From the NCBI GenBank assembly GCA_963971225.1, contig OZ020270.1, forward strand, positions 74,354,432 to 74,418,431: a stretch of DNA of 64,000 nucleotides. The letters are read 5' to 3'. Source of the DNA: Melieria omissa. Lineage: Eukaryota > Arthropoda > Insecta > Diptera > Ulidiidae. Under the pieces are notes generated by a model, which was given only the letters and a program-made list of their open reading frames with translations, was not told the DNA's origin and did not search any database. The position numbers and the translations under genes are program-made. This document shows positions 1 through 12,200 of the stretch, one piece after another. Each line of letters opens with the position of its first letter. Positions within the stretch are counted from its first letter, which is position 1.

Positions 1-1146
1 GGTTTTATGCATTTTTTTTAGACACAAAGTGAGTTTCTACACATCTGCACTTTGTCGTCTGGCCAGACGAAAAATGTTTTTTGCGAGAATCGAGTGTATT
101 ATTAGTTTTTATTAAGTATTTCTTTGCTTTCTAAAAATGATGGCTAAATAATCACAGCATGCTGAGAGCTTGATGAGAATGTAAAAATTAAAAATTATTA
201 AAAAATTAGAAGAAATAAGTAAGCCAAAAGAAGCGCTTGTTTTGCATTCTTGGTCAGTTTGTATGTGAAAGTAATTTGATTTTCACAAATATTTGATATA
301 TAAATGCATATATGTATGTATATATGTATTAAAATTATTGCTATTCGAAATTTGCTGCATTTTTTAACGTTGGTAATGTGTCAGTTTGTTTTTGAAAGTC
401 GAGGAGTAAACTTTAAATCACAAAATCGCGGGTTAGTGTTATTTGAGAATGGATAATTTTTTTAACGACTATGATGTTGTTGACATGAAAATCCGTCAGA
501 CCTCACGATACAACCAATAACTTATGTACTCAATTGGTCAAAAAAATTCAAATACTGTTTGCTTCTTCAGTATTCCGCAAGCACTGAAAATCTATGGCGT
601 GGTGAGTTAATAATAACATTCATATAATAAATATATTAACTCATCATTCATTTATATCATTCCAGTAGCCTGTTTCTGTAGCTCCACAGAAATTTAGGTC
701 TGGTTCATGCGCTATATAGCATATGCCTAAACAATACACACAAGCACCGCAAAACACGAATTCAGTGTCAGCAACGTGGCGACCACGTTGCTCTGTCGCA
801 CGCACATGTCTATCGCAAGTGCCATAAATGCATTGAATAAATACAAAAATAAGCACAATATGCATTTTTTATATTATATATACAGTATTGTGCAAAACCT
901 AAGCAACTTTTTCATTTCTTATGAACAAAATATTTTCAAATAGTTGAGATATATTCGAAAAAATGGGGTATTTTTTTAAAGCTTAGAATGTAATTACAAC
1001 AAATATTTACAAAGCAATACATATAACCTCACTAACGAGAAAAAAATCAACGAAATTTAAATATATACCTAAATTCGCTGTGCAAAACGTAACCAACTCT
1101 GTTAGCTTCAGCTACTGTTTTAGAATTACGGTTATCATAACGTTAC

Positions 1147-1597
1147 GGCAAAGGAACTGTAAAGCATGGTGGTGGGAGTGTTATGATTTGGACATGCTTC
1201 TCTGGTTTTGGTCTTGGCCCTGTACACGGAATTTCGACAAAAATGGATCGCTTTGTCTATAAGGATATTTTAGAAAACCAGATGCTGCCCTATGCTGAAG
1301 ACAATATGCCATTTCGATGGGTGTTTCAACACGACAATGATCCGAAACACACATCGAAGTTGGTAAAAGAGTGGCTCAGTTCAAATGGGATTACAGTCCT
1401 TGATTGGCCGGCCCAATCACCGGACTTGAATCCCATCGAAAATTTGTTCGGCATTCTTCAATAGGGGCGAATTGTTTTTTAAGTTAAAAGAAGAATGGGG
1501 AAAAATACCTGAAACCACAATTTTAAACCTAATTGAGTCAATGCCTAAAAGATGTGCTGCAGTCATACAAAGCAAAGGCTATTACACCAAATACTAG
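1147..1597 (+). pseudogene. Tc1-like transposase, C-terminal half, frameshifted
   Basis: The product is the catalytic C-terminal half of a Tc1-family DDE transposase, a nuclear cut-and-paste enzyme. The preserved parts are GGGSVMIWTCFSGFGLG, the second catalytic Asp in QHDNDPKHT and the catalytic Glu in SPDLNPIENLF, with 34 residues between them (DD34E). The N-terminal DNA-binding domains and the first Asp are absent: an internal deletion joins the left end repeat at about 1100 directly to this half. A frameshift near 1460 separates NPIENLF from the tail, which contains LIESMPKRC in another frame and ends at 1597. The gene sits inside the 883-3396 element and cannot make active enzyme. Confidence 0.85.
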
Positions 1598-1772
1598 TAT
1601 AAAGTTGCTTAGGTTTTGCACAGCTAATTTTGGAGTTTGTTTCGTTTTCGTAAATGTTTTTACCGTTTGTGAATTGATATATTTGGTTTTTTTTTTATAT
1701 ATTTGTAATTACATTCTGAGCATTACATAAATATAAAATTATTCCCACTTCGAATTGAACTATTGGCAGATA

Positions 1773-3341
1773 CACTGCGGGACACTTGATTACCCTCACT
1801 TTACTTTGTTAGCTACGATTTTTGTGATGAAGTCAAAAACTTTTTTTTTAATGTCAAAATTTTCTGGACACTTAGTTACATGTGTTCCTGTTTTTGAACC
1901 GCCAAAATTGTATGTAAAATGATGATGAACCACATTTTTGTCCTTTTAAGCATATTTCAAGTGGGACACTTGATTACCCTCATTGCAGTTTTAGACCTGT
2001 AACAAGTGTTAGAAGGTAGGATTTGTGTAAATTGGTTTGAAAAACTAAATTGAAAGTATTAGACATATAATTTTTGTGAAATTTACAGACGGCAGATGCA
2101 ATGGCCCGCGGTAAAACCTTAAAAGAATTGGAAAGGGGACGAATTTCGGCGTACAAGGAGGAAACATAAGTAACCGCGAAATCGCTCACAGAATCGATCG
2201 CGATCCATGGGTGGTAAACCATTTTCTTAAAACACCCACAACTTATGGCAAAAACCGCAAAGGTCGTACCGCAACAGCAACTTCTCTTAGAGAGAGAAGA
2301 GCAGATCTTCGTGAAACGTCCAATTCCTCTGCGTCTGTGGGTCACATACGAGGTCTAACCAGGACGACAGCCAGTGTTAGCACTGTCCACAGAGTAATTA
2401 AGCAGTTTCCTTACATCAAACGCAAAAGGCTGCAAAAAAAACCACGTTTACTGCAAAGTCACAAAACGGTACGCTTAGAGTTCGCGCGAGCTCATCTCAG
2501 TTGGCAGCAGGAGTGGAAGTCAGTCGTCTTTTCCGACGAAAAGAAATTTAATTTGGACGGACCCAATGGCTTCCAACACTATTTTCACGATCTAAGAAAA
2601 TCTGAACGATTTTTGTCGCGGCGTCATTCAGCAGCATTCTCAGTTATGTTGTCGGCAGCAATGTCGGCCCATGGCGCAATAAATGTAACAATATTGGAAG
2701 GGCGCCCAGTTTCACAGAATTATATGGAAATGTTGGAGATTGGATTTGTAAACTTTGACGAAATATTCGCGGGGAAACGCGGGATTTTCCAGCATGATAA
2801 CGCTGCCATTCACACCGCTAGTTGGTGAAGGATTGGTTTGAAGCGGAAAATGTTAATGAAATAGATTGGTCTGCATTCTCCTCCGATCCAAACATAATCG
2901 AAAATGTTTGGGGATGGTTGACACGTAAAATTTATGCAGATGGCGTCTTATAGACACAATTGAAAAATAATTTTCCGAAATCCCTGAAAATTATCTTACA
3001 TCGTTGGACAACTCTTCGCCTTCTCGTCTTTTTAAGTTTATTCGCAGTAATGGTGTCCATACAAAACATTAGTAATAAAAAATTAATAAATGTAATGAAG
3101 AATTACCTCTAGTTTCTTTGTTTTCTATGAGTGAGGGTAATCAAGTGTCCCACTTGAAATAGGCTTAAAAGGACAAAAATGTGGTTTATCATCATTTTAC
3201 ATACAATTTTGGCGGTTCAAAAACAGGAACACATGTAACTAAGTGTCCAGAAAATTTTGACATTAAAAAAAAAGTTTTTGACTTCATAACAAAAATCTTA
3301 GCTAACAAAATAAAGTGAGGGTAATCAACTGTCCCGCAGTG
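1773..3341 (+). mobile_element. Tc3-like (DD34E) transposon inserted into the 883-3396 element
   Basis: Inverted ends CACTGCGGGACACTTGATTA start at 1773 and end at 3341, flanked by TA at 1771-1772 and 3342-3343. Each end carries a second inner copy of the GGGACACTTGATTACCCTCA motif (about 1962-1981 and 3122-3145), so the terminal repeats are about 200 bp and of IR/DR type. The 1569-bp length is normal for the family. It lies wholly within the 3' part of another Tc1 element, so it inserted later. Confidence 0.9.
2101..3072 (+). pseudogene. Tc3-like transposase with several frameshifts
   Basis: An ATG at 2101 begins MARGKTLKELERGRISAYK, which matches the N-terminal start of Tc3-type transposases. 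The frame then shifts near 2160 into the long segment to 2827. That segment holds a helix-turn-helix region, the first catalytic Asp in VVFSDEKKFNLDGPNG and the second in GIFQHDNAAIHTA. Another shift at about 2818-2825 leads to SSDPNIIENVWGWL with the catalytic Glu (spacing 34). A further shift and a stop follow before the natural end TKH at 3072. All three catalytic residues survive but the frame is broken at least three times, so it is a dead copy of otherwise near full length. It is related to the element at 41675-43311. Confidence 0.85.
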
Positions 3342-3537
3342 TATGGAGTTTTATTCATGAGTAATACAAAAGTTGCTTAGGTTTTGCACAATACTGTATG
3401 TATAGACGCGTACAAAAATAAAACATGCCTAAAAATGATAGAATTTAAAAAAAAATTAAAAAAATCCCAAATTCATCTTCTTTTTTACAGTGTATTTGTG
3501 GGTAACTAAGTAAGTATATATAAACATAACTTGTATA

Positions 3538-5190
3538 CAGTGTCGGACAAAACATTTGCAACTACAATGCAATTGTTCAATTTGCTTTTTTTACTGAGTA
3601 ATTTCTGGACGTATTAAATTTCTTTTAATTTTTTCTTATTACTAAACATGTCAGTAATTAATATAAATTACATTTTTGACAAAATCTAGAGTGCTATGCA
3701 TTTATGCGATTTAAATTGTAAAACTATTCAAAATTCTGTGCGACAAAACATTTGCAACTTAGTAGCCTGTGCCACATTTTCTTTTTTATTTTTTGAAAAT
3801 ATTTAAGTGTTTTACAGTTATTTGAACTAGTTAAGAGAAAATATTAAATTCCACGTCAGTTGCTGAAAGATTTTCAGACGGATCAGTTCAAATATAAATT
3901 TAAATAAATTAATTATCAGTGTTAAAGACAATGGCGCCTGATAACTTCGGTGAACCGTTACGCCAGCGCATTATAGACGATTTTAAGAAAGGATATTCTC
4001 AGAAAGATATCTCTGTGAAATATAATGTACATAAATCGTCAGTTTCGCGAATTATTTCACGGTATCGTGCAGATAATACCGTCGCCGTGGTACATCGAGG
4101 TGGACGTCCACCCAAAACTGATGCACGTACCGATGCAGCCATAACCAGGGAGATAAAAAAGAATCCTTTTAAGAGCTCTACGTAGTTAGTAAAAGAAATG
4201 CAGCTTCCAATTTCTGCAAGAACAGTATCCCGACGCCTTGCTGAAGCTGATTTGCGATCATACCGTCCAGCGAGAAAATCACTGATTTCCAAGCGTGATC
4301 AACAAAAGCGGTTGCAGTTCGCAAAAGAACATGTAACGTGGCCAATAAGTAAGTGGAGATCAGTTCTCTTCAGTGACGAGTCCAAATTCAATATTTTTGG
4401 AAGCGATGGCATGTCCCGTGTAAGACGACCCAAAGGTAAACGCCTGCAAGCACCGTACTGCATTAAGACGGTTAAACATAGTGGGCATGTTATGGTCTGG
4501 GGATGCTTTTCTGTTGCTGGATTGGGGCCTCTCCATCGGATTACGGGAATAATGGATCAATACGTCTACAAAAAAATCCTGAATACCGTGATGCTTCCGT
4601 ATGCCGAGTGGGAAATGCCTCTAAAGTGGGCATTCCAGCAGGACAACGATCCCAAACATACTTCAAAAACGGTGAAAAAGTGGTTCAAACGGAAAAAAAA
4701 TTAATGTTATGAGTTGGCCCGCTCAATCCCCAGACCTTAACCGTATCGAAAACCTTTGGGAGATCGTCAAACAACGAATCGATAGGACAAATGTTCCAAA
4801 TCAGGACGGTTTTTTTCTGAGAGTTCAGGAAGCCTGGAACAACATTCCAATGGACGTAGTCAACAACTTAATTGAGTCAATGCCCCGCCGATGTAAAGCA
4901 GTAATTGAAAACAACAGTTTTGCATCGAAATATTAGCTTATTTAGTGAATACATTTGAATTTTCTTTTAGTTGCAATTGTTTTGTCGCATTCTGAATATA
5001 TGCATTTTTAGTTTTCTTTCTCATGTAAATATATTAAATAAGTAATGTGGTAAAATTATGTTTATATTTCATGCTGGAATGTTTAATATTAAATATAAAT
5101 TGAAAAAAACTGAAAATGTTTAGAAATTACTCTGAACTTTACAATAATATGAGTATTGCATTGTAGTTGCAAATGTTTTGTCCGACACTG
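3538..5190 (+). mobile_element. Tc1-like transposon, nearly intact, IR/DR ends
   Basis: Ends CAGTGTCGGACAAAACATTT begin at 3538 and finish inverted at 5190, with TA on both sides (3536-3537, 5191-5192). Inner copies of the CGACAAAACATTTGCAACT motif lie at about 3741-3762 and 4967-4990. Length 1653 bp. The two ends match closely and the gene has only two lesions, which suggests a recent insertion. Confidence 0.9.
3931..4936 (+). pseudogene. Tc1-like transposase with one stop and one frameshift
   Basis: Translation from the ATG at 3931 (MAPDNFGEPLRQRIIDDF) gives an N-terminal paired-like helix-turn-helix (YSQKDISVKYNVHKSSVSR), the GRPPKT linker, then the DDE domain. First Asp in VLFSDESKFNIFG, second in QQDNDPKHTSK, Glu in SPDLNRIENLW; spacing 34. 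A TAG at about 4183 interrupts the frame between the two halves. One extra A in an eight-A run near 4695-4703 shifts the frame just after KKWFKRKK; in the other frame it continues INVMSWPAQ to the natural end FASKY. Length is about 335 codons, normal for Tc1. With only two point lesions this is one of the youngest copies here. Confidence 0.9.
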
Positions 5191-5348
5191 TATATATATA
5201 TTCTTACATATGTAGCCTACCACATAAACATAAAAAACTTCATCTGTCATTGCGCTTTGCCTTTGTCAAAAGCCTCACCCAGATTTCGTCTGGCCAGACG
5301 ACAAAGTGTAAATGTGTAGTAACTACTTACTGCCCATCGAAGGGTTAA

Positions 5349-8300
5349 AACTATGTTAATTGAATCGATTAACATTGGCCTTAACGTATGTATATTAATT
5401 ATAGTTGGCTGTGTTGGTTAAGTTGACACTTAAGTCCAATTCTGGAGCTGATGACCAAGGAAGTTAGTGTTTGGCTATGGGACAAGATAGGAAATACTTG
5501 GTTTGACGGCTCGTTCCTCAGGAATAGTAAAAACCTCTACCTTGAAGATATTGTGGGTACTGTAGGGTTGGCAGACGGCCGAGTTTTCCCGGACATGTCT
5601 TGGTCTTAGACTGTGTGTCCCGGTCCAACCTTGATGTGTCCCGAGTTTCCCTTAAACCTACCAAATTTACAAAAATTAAATTTCAGAATTTTCTACTAAG
5701 TAGTTTTTAATTGTGAAGTAGTTACATCATCAGTTAATTTTTGCTAGCATTAATTGTTTTTCATTTCATTCATTGTGTGCTTTTTTATCCGCTTTAAATA
5801 TTAGATTTGTTTAATACGACAAAATATAGTTTTTTAAGTAAGCTAAGTTGTTTTGTTTTGTATGTGTACGTTCAAATGGTCTCATGATCTTATGATTTTG
5901 TGTTTTTTATTTAATAAATGTGCATACTATACCAAGCCCGTAGACAGGATTATTTTTCGGGGGGGGGTTACTCAAATCAAAACCCGACAGCTGACTGAAA
6001 ACAAGCTTCCAAGCTAAATTAAATTACTAATTTAACTTAATTAGGCACTTGGGCTCAATGTAAACGTAGCAATGTAACTAGTTTAGAATATTATAAATTA
6101 AAACAATGTTCTAACATTGTTAGCTAGCTACGGCCCTGTACTATACATATTTATATGAAAGATACGTAAAAATACAATTTAACGGTTTGCTTTTATTAAC
6201 ATGTTTTTTCTGTTGACGAGCGGTACAGACGTATTTATCAATAATTTCACCAAAGTGTCTCGGTTTTCCAATACGTACTTACATATATCTGGCAGCCGTA
6301 TTGTACTGCCAAGAAGTTCCGACTGTGCTTTACCCACATATTTCCACGCCGAGCGGAGGAGCTCTCCTAGAGCCGTCCGTAAATAGTTTAAGTAAATTGT
6401 AGTTTGTAATTATTAATATTTCCTAAAAGCAGTAAGGACTTTGGTTCATTGATAAATAAATGAATAATTTCTGTGTAATGATTTCTCTTATTTCATGTTT
6501 AACTACGAGTTAACGTAGGGAAGTTTGGCTGAATGAAAGTCGATTTCTTAGGTTCCTTTTATGCGCATATATACTTTTTATACCAACCACGCCCACTTGT
6601 GGGCACTACAAATCAAACTGTAATATATGTGATATTGCATACTAAATTAAGAATAGCGGCGATATTTACGATTGTAAGCACTTGTGCAGCGTTGCATTCG
6701 AACGTTTTTAGCAAGGGATGAAAAGCCGCGGATTGCTAGACGCGTCGTGCTGCTGGTACGTGCTATAAACTTGGCCCGCTGTGCTGGCAGTTTGTGGTGC
6801 AGGTGAAAGTTTTGCGGTTGGCAACACTGCTACAACACAACAAGACTCTATTGGGAAGGCAACATTAAGCCAGCCAGAATATAGGCATAAACCCCGAAAA
6901 GCAAATAAAATGAAGAGAACGCATCGTAAAATTACTGGCGAAAATTTTTTCGATAATCGCGTATTGACGCGCTAACGTGTTTCCTTCTTTTTTGTTGCTG
7001 TTGTAGTTTACGAAACGTGTAAAATTAAGTTTTTATTTGCATTTGGGAGAAATAAAGGTGAAAAGGTTAGTATTTGCGATTGTATATTGAAAAAAATCAG
7101 TAATTTGACCCAAAAGTATGCTATGCATATACGGTCGCTGCCATACGCACACGCTCAAATGCACAAATAGAAACGGAGACCACGCAGATTCGGGCATACC
7201 ACAAGGGGCGTACCAGGAGCAGCTGGTCAACATGCGACTTAGCTGAGCGGCATAAGAACGAATGAGCGGCAGAAACTGCCACACACGTACCGTGAACAAG
7301 TGCGCGGGTACGTAAAGGACGGTGATGTGGCAGTGTGTTAATAACATTTCAGCGGGAGGTAGCGCGAATGCGCTTGGTTTATGTCATTTGTTTCGCTCTA
7401 GCGTTGTCGTTGCCGTCGCTGCTACAGCGGGCGGCCTAAAGCGTGTTCGCAGATGAGTCGTTTATCTGGTGTGGTATGTTCCGTGCGTTGTTGTGCTTGC
7501 TGTGCCGAGGAAGTGGTGCGATGTGGTATTTTGAAATCACGGTCCAAGCAGAAAACGTCAAAACCTTGCAACGCATGACTGAATCCATCAATGAATTGAA
7601 GCGCCCACCCACAGTATGTGTGACGGTTATGTTAAGAAACGCGGCATTGTGGTACGCAATGCACATATTCGCCAAGTATTGCTGCATATGTAACGCATAG
7701 CAGCAATTCACTGGCGCCATGTCAGGCATAAGGAAGTGGGTATTTGACTGCGCAAGTTTGGAAAAACAGGCAAAAACACTTGCATCGCCTGTTTTGCGCT
7801 CCATAATCTTAAACACTGTAGAGTACTAGAACTAGAGTACTAAGCTCTAGAGTACTGAAAGAAATGCATGGTATAATATTTTTTTTAATTTTCCCTACCA
7901 AGAGCAGGTACCCTATAATCGGATGTTAAGAATTTTAGAAATATGCATAACCAGAAGCAAAACAAGATTTTGATAACTGATTCTCATAGAAGATTACAAA
8001 TAAAGTTACAAGTGTTTTAGCGTATTCGAATTTTAGCACTTTTTTTAGCACATACAACGAAAAATGTTACAACTTCGGAACTAAGATAAAGATTGAAGTT
8101 TCGCATAACGGTTCCCATAAGTAGCAGATGATTTATTCCAAAAAATTATTAAATATTTCTAACAATATTAAAATAGGCTAACATTGTTTTGTCATACATG
8201 AGAATCCTCTTTAGACGAAGAAATTTAAATTATTTTACACTTAGCCCACTTTTATAAAAGTAGGCGCACCCTTTCTTAAAAAAACATAGCACTGACAAGG

Positions 8301-9428
8301 TTAACTGACAAGTATATCTATGCTCACTAAAAGTTAACATAATGTCTTATTATGTATCATAGGGGGCTCAAAAGGCATGCCACACTTATTTTCAGGCAAA
8401 AACATCCATATAATGACGGTAAATATTTAAAAGTTCATATTTTGAAAAATATTTTCATATGGCAACCCTATTAAAAAAATGGGCAAACCACACCCATTTT
8501 AGGCAATATGTTTCTCTCATGATTTCCAAAGCTTTTGTACGAAATTTCAGTATCGTGTCCTAACTTTTTCAAAAGCTATTATGAATACCTTCCATTAGAC
8601 AGGATGACTGGGAGACATATTAACAGGAAGACATAGCTAAATCAATACAATATATATGTACACGTATCGATTCTATATATTTAAACAGCCTTGCTGTTTT
8701 TCATACATTATAGCTTTGCTCAGTAATTACAAGTATATCGTTGCTCACTGAGTGCTAAGTACAAAAAGTGCTTGAGTTGGCATGCGAAAATTACCCGCAT
8801 TTACGCTGAAGCAGGACTGTGCAGATATGTTTGGTACTATAATTTGGCTGAATATCCTAATCCTAAACAGTGTTTAAGTATTTCGAGGAATGTTGTGGAA
8901 TCTCAAAAGTTATAGTCTATAGAAAATCACGATTTTTTTCATTAAAAAAAAAAAATTAGGCATCGGTAAGATATGAATTTTTCTGTCAAAATAAACATTT
9001 TTGAAATAAATTTTGTTTAAATAAATTGCTTGAATATCATAAAACCATATGAAAGGTTATTGGATTTCATTCAAAAATGTAGATTCTACGGACATTTAAC
9101 GGAAGCTTTGTTAACCCTGCTGTCATAGCGTTATTTTTTACCCCTGAAATCATAACGATACGTCTGGGAGACGTATAAAGATTTACGATCTTAAACCGAT
9201 ATTTAAAGGTACGATATCAGCAAATATTTCGCTTACATCAGAAATATGTATATTTTTCTGTAAAATAAAAGTCATAGTTGCTAATTATATAACTGAGATA
9301 ACTGACAATTTGAATTTGCTGTGGAATTGTGGAAGAGAGCGCAAAACGTAAAAAGAGCATACGTCTCGCAGACGTACGCTATGACAGTAGGGTTAACTAT
9401 ATTTTGCTAGAAGTGAAAATATTTATAA
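5349..9428. other. No recognisable gene; AT-rich spacer with short repeats
   Basis: No frame here resembles a known protein. A poly-G run lies at about 5961-5967. The stretch 6720-7830 is less AT-rich than its neighbours and has short open frames on both strands without family features. At 7818-7858 AGAGTACTA-type palindromic steps repeat about four times. From about 8200 there are degenerate fragments resembling the Helitron's 'cacgccc' repeats. I see no promoter or RNA gene I can defend. Confidence 0.5.
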
Positions 9429-10479
9429 CTAGCAAGTCCCTGCGGCTTTGCACGAAAGCTTAAAGTCAAAGGGGCCCAATAAATCAAGTTTCATCACTAC
9501 ACTCTATGGGCGATGCCACGCCTCTTTTATGTAATGCCCAATCCATTCCTGCAGTCGAAGGGTGTGACCCGGTTTCATTGATATGCGACTTTCAGTTCCA
9601 AAGTTACGCGGAAAATTTCAGTCAAAGATTTCCAACTTATTGTTCCGAATCTTAAATCTTTGATGTGTGATTTGTATTTCCACAGTTATTCAAAACATTT
9701 GAGTTGCTTAAAAAGTGCCACGCCCCCTGTCCAACGCTCACAAAGTTTTACCAGTGAAACGGCACAACATCACATCTGGCCCCGCACCAAATTTTAATGC
9801 TGCCCGATTTGCATTCCGAAGATATTCCATATTGAAAATTTAAGTTGTAGGGGCGGTGTCCGTAGTGTATACCCTACGCCCCCTTGTCAAAAACCCACCC
9901 CATTCCTCCTATCGAAAAACACAACTAAATCGTACGTTTGTAGCGAGAGTCAGTGATGAGAACGCTATAGTTCCAAAGATACACCGGTATTTAAAAATTG
10001 CCACGCCCCTTGTAAAACGCCCATTAAATTTTACCAGCGAAACGGAAAATATAAGCGGTGGCCCCATAATTTTAATGCTGTCTGACTTCTCATTACGAAA
10101 ATATTCTATATTGAAAATTTAAGTTGTATAGGAGGTGCCACGCCTACCTAGTAGGTCGTATTCGCACTATGTGGTTTACCGAGACATACTCAAAACGAAC
10201 ATTCTGTGAAAAATTCAACTAATCGGTTGTCTAGTTTTTGAGTTTTAGTGTCGTGGGACCAACAAACAAACATACAATAATTTTGATATACAACACATAG
10301 ATGTTTGCTGCAATGACTCGCAAATTTTTTTATATCCATATTGTATTGCACAAATATACTACAGTTAATTTCTGTCATCATAATGGGCATTGTAGGAAGG
10401 CGTAAAAGGTGGGCGTGGTCAACTTTATATAGCTTATGTTTACCGCTATGAAACATAGAATCATTTTACATCAACATTA

Positions 10480-12200
10480 ATTTTCAGACATGTGCCGTAG
10501 CTTAATTTGTTTGTTTAATGGGCACGGAAAGTGGGCGTGGCCGATTATATTGTAGCCTATGTTTGCCGCAATGACACGCTGAATCGTCTGATACCCATAT
10601 TGCTTTGACAAATATATCATGGCTGATTTGTTGTTATAGTGGGCGTGGCGAAAAGGCATATTAGGTGGGCGTGGTCAATCTTATATATCCGTTGTTAACA
10701 TCAATGAAACACGGATCATTTGATATTAATAAGGGAGAGGGCTGGGGTGTGAACCGGGTTTTGTTTTTCGGCTCTAACTTTTCTCAGAATAAAGATATCG
10801 AAAAATCGAAGATACCGTTGGAAAGGTGAATATATAACGCAACTTTGTTATGAAGACAGATTACCGTTTTGATTGAAATTTAACTCTCTACGTCCAATTT
10901 TCTAAGAACGTGATTTTTCGCTTTTTCAAAAAAGTGGCTGGGTTGTGAACCATCTGGAAAATCCCTATTAAAGTCAGAAAATACGAAGAAAACACCCATA
11001 ATTTTTAAGTACATTGAGAATTTATTTAATCAGGAAGCCTCAAGAGGTGAAAAAAAGTTTAAATGACGCCTCTTAGGCCAAAAAATCGCAATGAATGAAA
11101 CTGCTCAATTTTTTAAATTTTCATCCTAATCTGTGTCGGAATGTTTGCATGTGAAATACGAACGTGTTCTCGTATTGGCTCACTTCAAGTGAACACAACG
11201 AAATCGAGTTAAATTATATAAAATGACTTTATTTTAATATATCCGTCCATATTTGACAGTGTTAGAACAAATGTAGTACGAAAAACAGGTGGTTCATAAC
11301 CCAGCCACCTCAGTGGTTCACAGCCCAACCACGATGCCATTTTGGAAACTTTAAAATAAACGACACTTCCAATCATAATTCGACATAAACAAATATTGCA
11401 TCGTAAAATAGAATCAAAACACTAAATAAACATGTATTACACTGACCTTTTTGCAATAAGCTCAGTCACTAAGATAGCACTTTAAAAAAAAGCCAACAAG
11501 TTTTCGCAGTCGATTTTCAAACACGATGTCTTTCAAACTCGATTGCTGCCACAAGCAATACGTGTTTGTACTTCGGTGTAACCACAGAGCAGAGTCATAT
11601 CATAAGACAAAATTGACAGTTGAAAGATTGGCGATATGTCAATTAGGGAAAGAAAAAACGGCAATGGTTCACACCCCAGCCTGGTTCACAACCCAGCCCT
11701 CTCCCTTACTGATTTACCAACATGTATCGTAGCTTCTTTTTCTAAGTGTAGTGGGCACGGAAAGTGGGCTGGCCGATTATACTATAGCCCATGTTTGCCG
11801 CAATGACACGCTGAACCGTTTGATACCCATATTGCTATGACAAATATACCATGGCTGATTTGTTATTATAGTGGGCGTGGCGAAAAGGCATATCATATGG
11901 GCGTGGTCAATCTTATATATCCTATATTAACATCAATGAAACACGGATCATTTGATATTAATACTGATTTACAGACATGTACCGTAGCTTAGTTTTGTTA
12001 GTTTAGTGGGGACGAAATTGGGCGTGACCGATTATATTATAGTCTCTGTTTGCCGCAATGACACGCTGAATCGTTTGATACCCATATTGCCTTACAAAAG
12101 CATACCATAGATGAGTTTTGTTGCCATAGTGGGCGTAAGAAGGGGCGTGATCATTCTCATATAGCCTATGTACTATTCCCCAGGATAAAAAAATGTTTGG
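10480..12200 (-). repeat. Three tandem ~250-bp units inside the Helitron
   Basis: Units start with a CTGATTTACAGACATGTACC-like word at about 10480, 11709 and 11963 and each runs to 'ATCATTTGATATTAAT' or equivalent. Each contains AAGTGGGCGTGGCCGATTAT, CAATGACACGCTGAA and CGTGGTCAATCTTATATA. The first and second units are separated by the MITE at 10732-11706. Further degenerate units of another type occupy 9490-10440. Confidence 0.8.
10732..11706. mobile_element. TA-flanked MITE (975 bp) inserted in the Helitron
   Basis: Inverted ends AGGGAGAGGGCTGGG at 10732 and 11706, flanked by TA at 10730-10731 and 11707-11708. The next Helitron unit has the uninterrupted sequence ATTAATACTGATTTAC (about 11955-11970), which acts as the empty site and confirms both the insertion and the TA duplication. 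The words GGTTCACAACCCAGCC or their complement recur about five times inside (near 10746, 10929, 11291, 11318, 11668, 11682). No transposase is seen. Confidence 0.85.

Larger units (their letters stand above)
883..3396 (+). mobile_element. Tc1-like (DD34E) transposon with IR/DR ends, interrupted by a second element
   Basis: The ends are inverted copies of CAGTATTGTGCAAAACCTAA (883 onward and ending at 3396), each next to TA (881-882 and 3397-3398). Degenerate internal copies of the same motif occur at about 1079-1098 and 1603-1622, giving the two-repeat-per-end (IR/DR) layout known for Minos/Paris-type Tc1 elements. The right inner and outer repeats are now separated by the insertion at 1773-3341. 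Without it the element would be under 1 kb, so it is an internally deleted copy. Confidence 0.85.
1..5344. mobile_element. Candidate non-autonomous TTAA (piggyBac-like) element, left end outside window
   Basis: The right end reads CCCTTCGATGGGC inward from a TTAA at 5345-5348, a form typical of piggyBac-like termini. A subterminal block at 5284-5322 contains the palindrome CGTCTGGCCAGACG followed by ACAAAGTG and ATGTGTAG; its inverted copy lies at 31-72. The matching left TTAA would lie just upstream of position 1. Excluding the inserted Tc1 elements, only about 1.2 kb of non-coding AT-rich DNA remains, with no piggyBac transposase. The assignment is an inference from the ends; two independent copies of a short repeat are an alternative. 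Confidence 0.4.

Noticed and set aside
5961..5967. Poly-G run as a G-quadruplex
   Set aside because: A single G run without partner runs nearby is insufficient.
7443..7816. Overlapping open frames of 85 and 126 codons on opposite strands
   Set aside because: No motif, no splice context, and both strands open equally; likely chance in a less AT-rich patch.
10480..12200. CRISPR-like array
   Set aside because: Units are ~250 bp, adjacent, diverged and eukaryotic Helitron sequence, without short spacers.
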